Assembly (NCBI RefSeq): GCF_009905375.1
Contig: NC_133652.1
Span: 118,667,947 to 118,731,946, forward strand
DNA: 64,000 nucleotides
Source: Apium graveolens
Lineage: Eukaryota; Streptophyta; Magnoliopsida; Apiales; Apiaceae
Reading direction: 5' to 3'
Shown: piece after piece, positions 1 to 11,813 of the stretch
Layout of the letters: each line of letters starts with the position of its first letter
Numbering within the stretch: position 1 is the stretch's first letter
Position numbers and translations under genes: made by a program
The notes under the pieces: generated by a model
What the model was told of the DNA's origin: nothing
The model's database searches: none
Seen by the model: the letters and a program-made list of their open reading frames with translations, nothing else

Positions 1-440
1 CGGCATGATTCTGATAAATAAAAAAAAATTATTGGGAAAATCAACGTTAGGTCACAATCATATACAACATTGTGCCTTGCACGGCTCTTATAATGGGGAG
101 AACGTATCTCGCAATTCTATTATTTTATGACAGTTCTAATACGAAGTGCAGTAATAATAATGATAAAAACAGTGATCTCGTCACTAAGGAACTGAACCGA
201 AAGGAAACAAATATATACATAATACGAGAAATACATAGTTGATCTGGTCAAAAGTACAACAGTGCTACAGCCATCTGTCCCAAAAGTGATACACAAGAGT
301 CTATCTGTCTAGTCAGAAAAAGGGATGCTATATACAAGTCAACTATCCCGGAAAATTGGCTCTTACTAAGGCCTCGGCTAACTAGACACCTAGACTATTC
401 CATCGTCAGTCCTAAATCATACACCGGAGCGGGTCAGCTC
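1..440. other. Internal leader of element 1, no gene seen
   Basis: This is the stretch between the pre-gag ORF and the expected gag, which would start left of the window. It is AT-rich with no long open frame. In element 2 the equivalent gap between the pre-gag ORF and the gag ATG is about 460 bases, so gag of element 1 may begin just outside. Confidence 0.4.
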
Positions 441-1181
441 TCATACTCTTTCCATCGCACGACGGAAGATATAGTCGGCCTGCCGCCTGGAGATCCTACC
501 ATGCCTGTCCCCCTGGAGAGATCTGAGTCTCGCTCGGGACGTGAGCTCTATCCCCGTAAGCTCCCTCCTCAAGGATCGGGGTATAGAAGCCCTAGTCTCA
601 TAAGCTCGGGTACGCCTACCCGCCCTCTCCGCATCCAACTCCCTTCTGGCCTCATCCAGTCGGCCCTCGGCAACAGCCACTCGGGTCCTCAGAACATCCT
701 GAACATATCCATGTGCTAACGAAGACTGCCTGTGGGCAGGGTCAAGAGGTGGTGAATCCGGAGCCGCTGAGGGTGCCTCCTCGGTCTGCCTAGGCTCAGA
801 AGTATGGGTCTCTGAGCTGTCATCATCGGGAATCCAGGATAGTGGTGGAGGGGTAGGGGCTCTGACCACCGGAAGTGTGGGTAATGGGGTACCAGCATAC
901 ACTACCATAGGTCCAACACGCTCCTCAGCTACTGGGACCTCATCCGGGTCCTCCTCATCTGGAATAGCAATAACCTCTGTCTCTGACTCCTCTGAGGGGT
1001 CCTCCTCATCTGAAATAGCAATGACCTCCGTCTCTGACTCCTCTGAGGGGTCCTTCTCATCTGAAATAGCAATGACCTCCGTCTCTGACTCCTCTGAGGG
1101 GTCCTCCTCATCCTCCTCCATCTCAGGCTCCTCCTGATCCTCAACATCTAGCAATGCCTCATCGTGCTCACGCTCGAACAT
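441..1181 (-). CDS. Pre-gag ORF of element 1: acidic repeat protein of unknown function
   Basis: A 246-residue ORF lies between the primer-binding site and the expected gag. The ATG at 1181 is the first Met after an in-frame TAG. The N-terminal third is strongly acidic and contains three tandem 17-residue units, DPSEESETEVIAISDE plus E or K, encoded by three 51-bp DNA repeats at about 960-1115. A Pro-rich middle follows (TLPVVRAPTPPP). The C-terminal ~100 residues are Arg/Glu-rich and probably helical or coiled-coil (around residues 160-240). There is no CCHC knuckle, protease or RT motif, so it is not gag or pol. Element 2 has an ORF in the same place but with no clear sequence match. I do not recognise the family; a role in regulating or packaging the element would be a guess. 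Confidence 0.55.
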   Translation of the reverse strand: MFEREHDEALLDVEDQEEPEMEEDEEDPSEESETEVIAISDEKDPSEESETEVIAISDEEDPSEESETEVIAIPDEEDPDEVPVAEERVGPMVVYAGTPLPTLPVVRAPTPPPLSWIPDDDSSETHTSEPRQTEEAPSAAPDSPPLDPAHRQSSLAHGYVQDVLRTRVAVAEGRLDEARRELDAERAGRRTRAYETRASIPRSLRRELTGIELTSRARLRSLQGDRHGRISRRQADYIFRRAMERV

Positions 1182-1377
1182 CTCAGGGTCCTCTATCTCA
1201 GGCGCCTACACATTAAACGAGCTAAGTTACTATCATGATACTTATAAGGGTTCCCGTAAGGGTTTTAACTGTCAGCACTACTTTAAGTAGTCCGACCATG
1301 AACTTGGCAAGAGTTCTTATTATCTTTGTGAGTTTGTTATTATATCGACGCATCATCTCTGAGGTTTATAACGCTTA

Positions 1378-1389
1378 GCTCTGATACCA
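1378..1389 (-). other. Primer-binding site of element 1 (initiator-Met tRNA type)
   Basis: The minus strand reads TGGTATCAGAGC, the plant initiator-Met tRNA primer site, four bases inside the LTR end at 1394. This fixes the element as minus-strand and 1394-5431 as its 5' LTR. Confidence 0.93.
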
Positions 1390-1393
1390 TTTC

Positions 1394-4300
1394 TGTAACA
1401 CCCCCAGATCCGGGGTCGGGGATCCGGGTCGTCACGGTCTTTCTTTCCACAATATCACTTCACTTAATTAATAATAATAACCTTATGATGTGACCCCACA
1501 CTAACACACACCACAACCTGTTATAGTCTCAAAGATGAAATTGAAATAAGAACAAGTCTTTGAATCCACAATTTAAAAGTTATTACAACCCAAAATGATT
1601 ACTTGATAAATTTACAGTTAATTGCCATTATCTGCCACAAGTTATAATTATACATAATTGATTCTCAAAAGTAGATGGTCTGATCTACAATAGATCTACC
1701 TCTGCAGCTATAGCAGCTACAACATCAACGGGAAGACACGGGACGCTTCCCACGCGCTTGCGCTGGGTCTGCTGGAGTCTGGCCATCTTTCCTAACTGTT
1801 GTTGTGTGATGAAGAAATAAAGCAAGAGTGAGCCATACAGCTCGCAAGATAATATATAGTGATAACAATAATACAAGTATCTAAATGGATACTTACTAGA
1901 ATTCTTTATCATGAGTAAGGTAATTACTTACCGGATATAAGTTTTAAAAGAAGATGAAGTTACCAATTACTTCACTATACTTATACCATTTTGTTAGAAA
2001 TCTACTTGAACTACTACTGTTCGAAGTATAATAAGATTCACGAGGTCATCCCATAGATGAGACCACAAATAAAACTTGAAAATATTTGATCTTTGAAATA
2101 TTTTGAAAAGAAATGAAGTTACGAGATACTTCATTCAATGGATACACCAATAAAAATGTTTGACCCTGTCAATGCTTCGGCAACCACCCATTAGTAGCCT
2201 TTCGATCGAAATGCTACGGGTAGTGTTGCAGAATTATCCAAATGGATGATGAACTCATTACGGGAGTTTGTCGCGCCAGGAAGACCACTTACGATGATCA
2301 ATCGTAGTAGTACAACCCCACCATTTTCTACATGTAGAGGAGAACCTGTCGGATTTACTTGTCAACCGAACACTGAACTCCTAAGGAATGGACCGCCTTA
2401 GCGGAACTTCCAGGCCATTTGGGCCAATATAATAGGGCTGGGCCGGCGCCACTCGACCACTTACACCACTCCTAGTTCAGATGAAATCCATGACTCTGAA
2501 ACGTAAAGCTCGTTCCCCCTTTCCCCAAGTAGAACTTGTTGATACGGCTCCACCAAGAAGTCGTATCTAGTTGGAAAGGAAAACTCACCGATATTTCCCA
2601 GGCGATGCCTGTTAATGGATTAACTTGTTCCAAGAATTTTACTTCCCGAATATTGGGTAAGTAATCAAAAACTCTTTTATCAAGACAGCAACCTTGTTGC
2701 GAATATAAAATACACCACAGAGCCGGATCCCTCAGGTTTTGAGCGAGTATTTAAATCCCCTTAAAAAGGAAGATCTTAAATATAAAAATGAGTTTTGGGA
2801 TCCGCTCTAACTTTTAAAAATCATTTTGAAGACTCGAAAACACTTTATAGAGTGTTTGGAGTAAAGCTGATTTAATGAAGTAAATCAGTCCCCAGAATAT
2901 TTAGAAAATGACTGAATATTATTATTTAAATAATATTCCCATATAGAATAATCTTTATAAAATAATTGAAGTAGAAGTATTAAAACTTATACTTGAAACG
3001 AATATTAAATAACCAAAGATATACTTATATAAAAGTACTATCTTTATTTGAATAATCGAAAATAAGTTTGATTATTGACACCTTATTCTTTAATAAAATA
3101 AAGAATATATTTCAGTAATAAACGGAGTCATAATACCTCGAATGAATATTATAAATAATATTCATAAAATAAAGGAGTCATACATCCTCAAATGAATATC
3201 CAAGTAATATTCAATAATAATATAAAGGAGTCATAAGCCCTCGAATAATATTCGAAATAATATTCAATAAATAAAATAAAGTTATCGAATAAACCTTATT
3301 CGATTAATAGTTTTGAAAACTATAACCATATAAATATATATATAAATATATATATAAAATCTACTCGGGATCCTCGACTCCCGGTTTTAGAAAATGTTTT
3401 CACCTTTGGGTCCCTATACTAAGGGTATATGAAATTACTGCTATCCTCTAGCATAGGTATTATCAACTGAACCAACAGATATATATGGCAAGAATACGAA
3501 AAAGGCATGCATATGTACCATATAACATGCTACAATATATCGCAACATTTGCTAATTAACCAACATGCATCTACTGCAAGATAATGCATATACATATATA
3601 CATCACAACAACAGTATAACGGGTAGAAAACTTGCCTGAGCGACTTGGGGTGATAAAAGGCTCGGGACGAGTCTGGTAACCTATAAACAACAAGTAAGTT
3701 GGAATTAAACCAAAGTCACTCGTAAATCTATTCTTTAACTAACTTAGACTCTAACGCTTGTTTTGCGCTCACTGATTCGCTTAAATCACTCGGGTACCCT
3801 CGGCTCCACCATTTTTAATAATTTAACCTTTACGAGTTTTAAGGCGATTCCTTCGCGAGTGTCTTACCAACTGCCTAACACACTTACCATAAATGTTTCT
3901 TACCCCAATTAGTCATTTAAGGTCCTTAACCAAGGTTTCAAAGTAAGGCGAGGGGAAATGTTTCGTTCGCGAAACGCCGTTACTTAAAACGGTCGTTTCT
4001 CCTAAACCGTGCATCGAAATCGAAAGAACTACATATCAAAACGAAGCTCGTAACATGAGCTATCTAAACATGGCAGTGGTCATAATCTTGCAGGGGGTCC
4101 TCGGGTCCTAATGTTATGCACAAAAACAGTCTAAAGAAAATCGGACGTTACGACGGCTATGTTTACGCGATTTCCCAATTTTTAAACCATTCAAAACCAA
4201 CCCAATTCAACCTCAAATCCAACATACAACCAACATCCATCCTTATCACATCATAAGAACCCCAACCAATTCAATTTTAACATTCATACTTATGCCTAAG

Positions 4301-5431
4301 CTTAACTTTAACCATACTTAAGTTCTTTTAATCAAAACCACAACATTTACCATTCCATTTCACTACCATTTCAATTCCCAAACTCTAATCACAACAACAA
4401 GCTACAATATCATCCTACTAATCAAAATCATCTTATAATACATAGGAATCTAGGGTTTGGAGATGGTATACCTTCCTTGAAGTGGTGGGAGGAGCTAGGA
4501 AGCCTTAAGAAGCTTTGAGAAGTCTTAGGAATGCTTGAATCTTCAAAGAAAACAAGAAAAACTTCAAGTTAAAAACTTGAAAACACTATTCATAGTCTTC
4601 TTCTTTGATTAAATGAAGAAGATGGAGAAGGAATTGATGGCTTAAACTCATGATATAGCCCTAACTAAGCATGAAGATGATTAGGGAATTAACTTACCAA
4701 TTTAGGAAGCTTGGATCTTGAATTTTTGAAATTTCTTGCCTTTTGAATAGTAAAAAGCCGAGAGCTTCTTCAAGAACAAAGCCTTGGTTCTTTTTGATTT
4801 TGATGAAAATGATTTTTGCTTGGCTTGGTTGATTTGTTTTTGTGTTTGATTTAGTCAATTACCTTCTTGCCCTTGAATTTGTGTGGTTCTCATTCAACCA
4901 CACCTCCTTCCTTCCCATGTCATGCCCATGTCATGTGGTGATGTCATCTTTCCCTCCTTGTCCCCTTCTCATTGGTTGGGTGACATCATCCCCCCCTAAT
5001 CCCTTTGATTACTTCCTAATTGTTTGCCTAATGACCGCTGATCTGTTATACGGTTCGCTTAACTTTCGTTCTCGTTTATCGTTTGAAGGATCATACCCGG
5101 GATCTTATTACTGAGGTTCCCTTAACCTTTCTCAATACATTATATTCCTTTTTATGATCCTCTATCATAATCCTTTAATTTAAATCTTTTTTATCCTGTT
5201 ACCTTATACTCAATTCTCTCCGTATCTAGTTGATTTCCGGGAAAAATCAAAGTGTTCGGAATTGGATTCTGACGATCTTTACATACACTTATATACTACA
5301 TAGAGTACTAATAATATCCCAGAATATCCATAACAGAACCCCTACATAGTGTGGCGTGAAAAATTTTCTCATTCAGCTAAAACACTATTCACAAGGGTTA
5401 CAAAAAGTTGAAAATTTTGGGGGTTATTACA
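1394..5431 (-). repeat. 5' LTR of element 1 (4.04 kb)
   Basis: The plus strand runs from TGTAACACCCCC to GGGTTATTACA, so the minus strand has TG...CA ends. The U5-side end (GACCCCGGATCTGGGGG) closely resembles the LTR end of element 4 (GACCCCGGATTTGGGGG near 60345), so the two families share a terminal segment. No coding is credible; short open frames such as 4842-5114 are not supported. Confidence 0.82.
3122..3275. repeat. Three-copy tandem repeat inside LTR 1
   Basis: Three units of about 50 bp each start with GGAGTCATA, followed by a CCTCGAAT-like string and AT-rich ATATTC repeats, at about 3125, 3174 and 3226. Confidence 0.7.
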
Positions 5432-8400
5432 CACACCTTAATTATAACCTGCTTATAACAATAATAAAGATAATAATAATATATGCAGTGACCCTACTTA
5501 CCAACCACCACGGACCGCAACAGGTTAAAGTATGCACACAAGCCAAACACACTAATATATTACAAACCGTTCAAATCCCAACTATTTCAAACTCAAACTG
5601 AGTATTAAACATTATTACACACTTTTACAAACTTAAATTATCCCAAAAGAAGCCTACTAGCTCAGCTTTCTCAACCTGAACCCCTAGCTCTCGCGCTGGA
5701 CTGGGGATCCTCGCTACCAACTGGTTCCTTTTTAACTGGAAAGAATATAAACAACATCGCACAAATGAGCTAACTAGCTCAGCAAGTCACAATGACAAAA
5801 CTGAGAATAATGATCATCAGGTGAATATGATTATGATATCAAGTGAACAATGGATTATGATTTAGAATTGGATATTATACTTTTAATTTAAAAACCAAGG
5901 TTAGGCTGCTGATCAGTCACGCACTAACCCCGAGCAAGGCACACAGCATTGCTCTAACTACTGGATCCAAGGCACACATTGGCCTAACTTGACCATTATA
6001 TGGTCTGACCACGAATCTGGTCCATAATTTTATAAAAACAATCCAATTCTAACATAATAACAGAATATGCAATAATAAACAATAACCGAAATCATTAACA
6101 ACAATAAATGTTTAACAATGAAAGGGTTTCAATCCTTGTAAGGATCAATAAGGCAATTTAAAAGCTTGGATGCTGGGTAATGAAAGAATTGGATAACAAA
6201 GGAATCAACATTTCAGGGTTTCAAAGATTTGGGCTTTCAAAGCATAGGATACAATGATTGAATGTACAAGTAATTCAGTTCAGTGTTTGGGATTTTGTTT
6301 ACATGTATTTGTGGAGTAATATCGTATACTTGAGATTTGTGTTTAGGTATACAACAATCAATGGTCTAGAAAGAATAAGGTTTATGGCTCAAGAACAATA
6401 ACTGGAATCAGAGTTTAGGTTTTAGTGCTTCAAAGCACTTGCAGTATCAATCTGACTATCAAATACTATAATATCTCGAGAAAGTTCAGAACACTTGCCT
6501 GATATTAGCTTACTACACTGCACTCGCTTCCAATCACAAGCGTCTTACTCCTCAACTATTTGTTTCCCTTTCCTACGTCTTGCCTCTTCTGCTCACATAT
6601 CATAAGCATCTATCAATAATTTACTCATGGAATTCTATTCAACACATACTTCTATCTACCCTTCGTTTTACCCAAATCCGATTAACGGATTGAAAGTTAT
6701 GCGATAATCAAGTAAACACCGAATATATAGACCGATAGTCAATTAACAAGTCACATATAGCACATAATACATCACGTAATCAATGATATATTATTTATAA
6801 AGAAGTCTCGGGTCATAAATAGGCTTTCTGGTATTTAAAATGATTTTTAAAACATTTTTTGGAATTAAAACGGGTCGTTGGATCAATTTTGGGTTAATAA
6901 ATAGGGTTCGGTTGGCCAATTCTGGCTCCGAAATAATTTTAGAATAATTATCGAGCCTTAGAAATAATTTAGAATAATATTTTAAAGCTCGAAACTATTT
7001 TTCAGAATTTTTAAATCATTTTTAAATAATTAAATCTAATTAAATAATTAATTAAAATCAATTAATAATTAATTAAATCAATTAATCAATTAATTTTCGA
7101 ATTAATTGACCAATTAATCAATTAGAAATTAACTGGAATTAATTAACTAATTAATTTAGATTTATTTGTGAATTAAAAATAATTTTCAGAATTAAATAAT
7201 AATTTTTAGAATTTTCAGAAATTAAAAACGAATTTTTATAATAAAAATAAATAGGAAATATGATTTTTAAACATTTTTAAAACAGAAATCCACCTTTTGC
7301 AAAGTCTGGAAACTACAGGGACCAAACTGCATCGTTTTCAAAACTATAGGTACTAAACTGTAATTTTCCAGGGGGGTCGCCGAAAAACAGTCGGGGATGG
7401 CCGGAGAACACGTTCCAGGGATGCTCAGGCCACCATCACCTCCAGATCACATCTACACAACACCAGGAACACAACCATGCAATCAATTCATCCTAACAAT
7501 CCCTGAGTTGGCCGGAATTTGGCCGTGAAATTTTCCAGTTTCCGGCGAACATCGGAAAACTTCAAAACACAACTCCCTTCTCTACAGACCTCGTTGGTTC
7601 ATGAAACTTATACGACTAGATTGCAAATTTCACAGGGAACACAACTCACTATAACACAACATCAATCTATCACAGAATAAGAAACCCCCAAATTTCAATT
7701 AAGAACATTCATACCGGTTATAAACCCTAATTTTTAAATTCGAAAATCAAACTCAAATTTGAACATGTTATTGAACTCCAAATCAGACGTATGACATATG
7801 AAAATCATCAGGAAAACAAGCTCTACAACATGCAATCATCAAATCATACAAATAATCATCCGAACAAAAATTCATATTTTTAATAAAATAAATTCGAAAA
7901 TAAATAAATTTTTAGAAAAATAACCTTGATTTCTGCAGGTGTATGGATTACAGAATCTGGTAGAGCTCTTCAAGACCTTCAGATTGGTTACTCGAGCTTT
8001 CCAAACCGAATTCAATAACACCTCCAAATGCTTGTTTGATTCTTAGAACAGTTTTAAGAAATTAGGGTTTTTCTCTGAAAATTATATAATTATCTGTCTG
8101 CAAATGATTTTGATACGAAATAAAATACGGTAAAAGGCTATTTATAATTACGGAAAATTAGGATCCCGTTGGATCATTCCGGATATAAAACGGTACGTTT
8201 ATTTGTAAAAACTGATCCAAACGGTATCGGTTTTCGGGATAATTATCCAAATCAGTATAATTTGTACTGCGGTCTTGGTCTCAGCGCCTGGTTACACGTA
8301 TTACGAAGTGATAATTGTGATAGTTTAATAAAAAAACTTCCGTTTATCAAAAATACGGGTTTTATTGATTTACCGAAACAAATATTGTATCGAAAATGTT

Positions 8401-8827
8401 GCGCCGGGACCCGCGCAGGACAAACTGTATGCCGGATCGAAAAAGTCAAAACATGGAATATGCTCGAAATATTACAATTAGGTTAGGAAGGAGTTCTCGA
8501 AAGAGTTTCGGGTTCCAAAAACGTAACAACGGTTGACGTCGGTTGGTTCCCGTTTTTATAAAATAGATTTTAATTACCTGGAAAAAGATTTTAGAAATTT
8601 CATATGATTCTTATAAATCCATAAACCAACATAAAAATAATTAGGAAGATATGACAATCATCAATATTTTATTTTGGACATATAAAAATTAAAATACTCA
8701 ATTAATATTATTTTTGGATATTCAAGTACAGATAACACTTAACAATTAGCTCACAGAATAGATACTGAACACACATAATAATTATATAATAGCAAAAATA
8801 ATTACACGATATATCCCGGATATTACA
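5432..8827 (-). repeat. 3' LTR of element 2 (left copy, end missing)
   Basis: This aligns closely with 21681-25054, with only scattered substitutions by eye. It ends CCCGGATATTACA next to the polypurine tract. The left ~40 bases present in the other copy (from TGGCGTCCTCC) are absent, and element 1's LTR end takes their place at an ACACAC junction. It includes a dense AATTAATT tract at about 7020-7180. Confidence 0.92.
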
Positions 8828-8840
8828 TCCTTCCCCCCTT
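8828..8840 (-). other. Polypurine tract of element 2
   Basis: The minus strand reads AAGGGGGGAAGGA directly before the LTR start TGTAATATCC. This is the plus-strand DNA priming site of LTR retroelements. Confidence 0.85.
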
Positions 8841-8864
8841 AAAAGGATTCTGTCCTCAGAATCT

Positions 8865-9155
8865 CTAAGAAAACAAATGAGGGTACTTTTCTCTCATATC
8901 ACTTTCTAACTCCCAGGTTGACTCTTCAACCTTTGGGTTTCTCCACAATACTCTTACTAACTTTACCACTTTATTTCTCAATACTTTCTCTCTTTCCTCT
9001 AGAATCTCTATCGGACTCTTTACATATGATAAATCTGCTTGAAGTTCTATTGGCTCATATTCTATTACATGCCTGGAGTCTGGATTATATTTCTTAAGCA
9101 TTGATATGTGAAAAATATTGTGGATGTGCTCCATGTGCGGAGGTAACGCCAACTC
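8865..9155 (-). pseudogene. Integrase C-terminus and chromodomain-like tail of element 2
   Basis: The stretch after the TAG at 9156 contains a GPY/F-like end (ALPPHMEHIHNIFHISML) and a chromodomain-like tail (VKLVRVLWRNPKVEESTWEL...YPHLF). In chromoviruses this tail targets integration to chromatin marks. It ends at 8865, 25 bases before the polypurine tract. Confidence 0.85.
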
Positions 9156-9290
9156 CTAAGCTACTTTGCCAATACGTTTTAGGATTTCAAAAGGTCCGAC
9201 ATATCTTGGGTTTAGCTTCCCTTTCTTCCCGAACCTTGTTAGTCCTTTCCACGGTGATACTTTCAATAATACCAAGCTTCCTTCTTCAAA

Positions 9291-10118
9291 TTACATGTCT
9301 TTTCTTGACTGGTCTGCATATTTCCTTTGACGATCTTGTGCGGCTATTAATCTTTTCTGGATAATTTCAACAACTTCCTTTGTCTGCTGTACCAATTCGG
9401 GTCCGAGTATTTTGCGTTCTCCTACTTCGTCCCAATATACTGGAGATCTACATTTGCATCCATAAAGGGCTTCATAAGGTGGCATCCCAATGCTAGCGTG
9501 ATAACTGTTGTTATAGGCAAACTCTACTAGGGGTAAATGTTCGTCCCAACTTCCTTTGAAATCAATAGCACAAACACGTAGCATGTCCTCGATTGTCTGG
9601 ATCGTTCTTTCACTTTGGCCATCCGTTTGGGGGTGATAGGCCATACTCATATTCAATCTTGTTCCCAAACATTCTTGAAAACTCTTCCAAAATCTTGAAT
9701 TAAATCTTGGATCTCGATCTGATACAATAGACACTGGAACTCCATGACGAACTACGATCTCTTTCAAGTATATATGAACTAACTTGTCGAGCGAAAATCG
9801 TTCATTTATAGGCAGAATATGAGCTGACTTGGTAAGTCTATCTACTATAACCCAAATGGCATCATGATTAGCCCTTGTCCTTGGTAATCCAACTATAAAA
9901 TCCATGGTAATATGTTCCCACTTCCACTCTGGAATCTCCAATGGCTGTAGCAATCCGCTTGGTCTCTGATGCTCTGCTTTAACTCTCTGACATGTATAAC
10001 ATTTACTAACCCATTCCGCAATTTCCCTCTTCATATCTGGCCACCAATAATTCTTCTTTAAATCTTTGTACATTTTGGTACTCCCTGGATGGATGGAATA
10101 TCTTGAACTATGTGCCTC
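9291..10118 (-). pseudogene. Integrase segment of element 2
   Basis: The HHCC zinc domain spans the upstream stop ([12 protein letters not shown], then CYTC at residues 25-28 counted from the Met at 10073). The catalytic core has D58 (TMDF), D119 (IVSDRD) and E155 (GQSERT), an exact D-35-E spacing. The segment ends at TAA 9291. It would insert the element cDNA into host DNA, but the stops preclude a complete enzyme. Confidence 0.92.
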
Positions 10119-11456
10119 TTATAAAATTTCATTTTTCAGCTCCGTCACTGGTGGAATCCAAATTCTTGAAGAAAACCTAAGAATACCTTGATCATCTTGT
10201 TGCGTGCATAATTCCTCACCTACCAAACTATTTATATCTTGATCCATTACCTCTTTCTGGCATTTCTTTATTTTCTCCAATAACTCCGGTTGGAAAATCA
10301 TACTGTACACTTTTGCTTCCTCAGGCTTGTAAATTCTAATCTTCAATTCCAATTTTTTAAATTTTTTATATATCTCTTCTGGTACGGATAACACATTTAA
10401 CCTTTCCTTCCGACTTAACGCATCTACTACAACGTTCGCCTTACCAGGATGATAATTAATCGAGCAATCATAATCCTTGATCAATTCTAACCATCTCCTT
10501 TGTCTCATATTAAGTTCCTTCTGGGTAAATATATATTTCAAACTTTTATGATCCGTGAAAATCTCACATTTTTCTCCATACAAATAATGTCTCCAAATCT
10601 TCAAAGCAAATACTATGGCTGCTAACTCCAAATCATGAGTAGGGTACTTCTGTTCGTGTGGTTTCAATTGCCTTGACGCATACGCAATCACCTTATCGTG
10701 CTGCATAAGAACACATCCTAATCCTTTGTAAAAAGCATCGCTATAAATTACGAAATTCCCTTGATCGTCTGGAAGTGACAAAACAGGTGCTGTGATTAAT
10801 CTCCGCTTCAATTCCTGAAAACTTTCTTCGCACTTGTCATTCCATATAAACTTTTCATTCTTTCGTGTAAGCTTTGTCAATGGTGTTGCAATTCTTGAGA
10901 AATTCTGAACGAATCGTCGATAATATCCTGCCAATCCCAAGAAACTTCTTACCTCAGTGGGTGTTCTCGGTCTTTCCCAATTCGTAATTGCCTCGATCTT
11001 TGTCGGGTCCACTTTGATCCCTTCATTACTGACTATGTGTCCTAAGAACTGAACTTCCTGTAGCCAAAACTCATATTTCGACAATTTAGCATATAACTTC
11101 TTTTTCCTTAAAATCTCCAAAGTTGTCCTTAAATGTTCCGCATGATCCTCCTCCGTCTTTGAATAGATCAAAATATCGTCTATAAATACTATAACGAACT
11201 TGTCCAAATATTCCTTGAAAATTATGTTCATCAGGTCCATAAACGCTGACGGGGCGTTGGTCAATCCAAAAGACATCACTAAAAACTCGTAATGTCCATA
11301 CCTTGTTCTGAAAGCTGTCTTTGGTATATCTTCTGGTTTGATCCTCAGTTGATGATATCCCGATCTTAAATCGATTTTGGAGAAATACTTGGCTCCCTTC
11401 AATTGGTCAAACAAATCATCAATTCTGGGTAACGGATACTTATTCTTGATTGTCAA
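10119..11456 (-). pseudogene. RT and RNase H segment of element 2
   Basis: Reverse transcriptase fingers and palm carry the catalytic FIDD at residues 91-94 of this 445-residue stretch. RNase H follows ([15 protein letters not shown], then [28 protein letters not shown] and VVDALSRKE). The RNase H first motif is DAFYKG where the family usually has a small polar pair after DA. It ends at a TAA just before the integrase zinc domain. Confidence 0.92.
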
Positions 11457-11471
11457 CTTGTTGAGCTCTCT

Positions 11472-11786
11472 TTAGTCGATGCACAGTCTCATGCTTCCAT
11501 CTTTCTTCTTGACAAATAATACTGGTGCACCCCACGGGGATACGCTGGGTCTGATTACTCCTTTCTCTAACAGCTCTTGTAATTGCTTTGCTAACTCTTT
11601 CATCTCAACGGGCGCCATTCTATACGGGGCCTTGGATACTGGTTCGGTTCCAGGTGCTAAGTCGATTGCAAATTCAATTTCTCTATCTGGAGGAAGTCCT
11701 GGTAACTCGTCGGGAAATACATCTGGAAATTCCTTCACAACTGGAATATCTTCAAGTTTTGCTGGCTCCTGACTTCTGTCGATCAC
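11472..11786 (-). pseudogene. RT N-terminal segment of element 2
   Basis: This stretch links protease to RT ([18 protein letters not shown], then [20 protein letters not shown]) and ends at a TAA in place of the Tyr usually found before RELNK. It lies in the same frame as the segments on both sides. The apparent Met start at 11786 is not biological. Confidence 0.88.
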
Positions 11787-11813
11787 ATATGCTACGAAAT
11801 GCTCACATCCTTG

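Larger units (their letters stand above)
1..5431 (-). mobile_element. Element 1: Ty3/gypsy-type LTR retrotransposon, 5' part only (runs off left edge)
   Basis: Read on the minus strand, this is the 5' LTR (5431 to 1394), a primer-binding site, then the start of the internal region with a pre-gag ORF. Gag, pol and the 3' LTR would lie left of the window. The LTR has TG...CA ends (TGTAATAACCCCC at 5431, GTGTTACA at 1394). The right end touches the truncated LTR of element 2, which suggests insertion into that LTR. Lineage cannot be assigned without pol; the initiator-Met primer site and LTR size fit a chromovirus of the Tekay/Del type. Confidence 0.8.

Noticed and set aside
877..1137. Ser-rich plus-strand frame
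   Set aside because: It is the antisense of the acidic repeat ORF at 441-1181, and its composition comes from the 51-bp repeats.
8169..8486. 105-codon plus-strand frame in LTR 2
   Set aside because: It lies inside an LTR, the other LTR copy breaks it with a stop, and no family match is recognisable.
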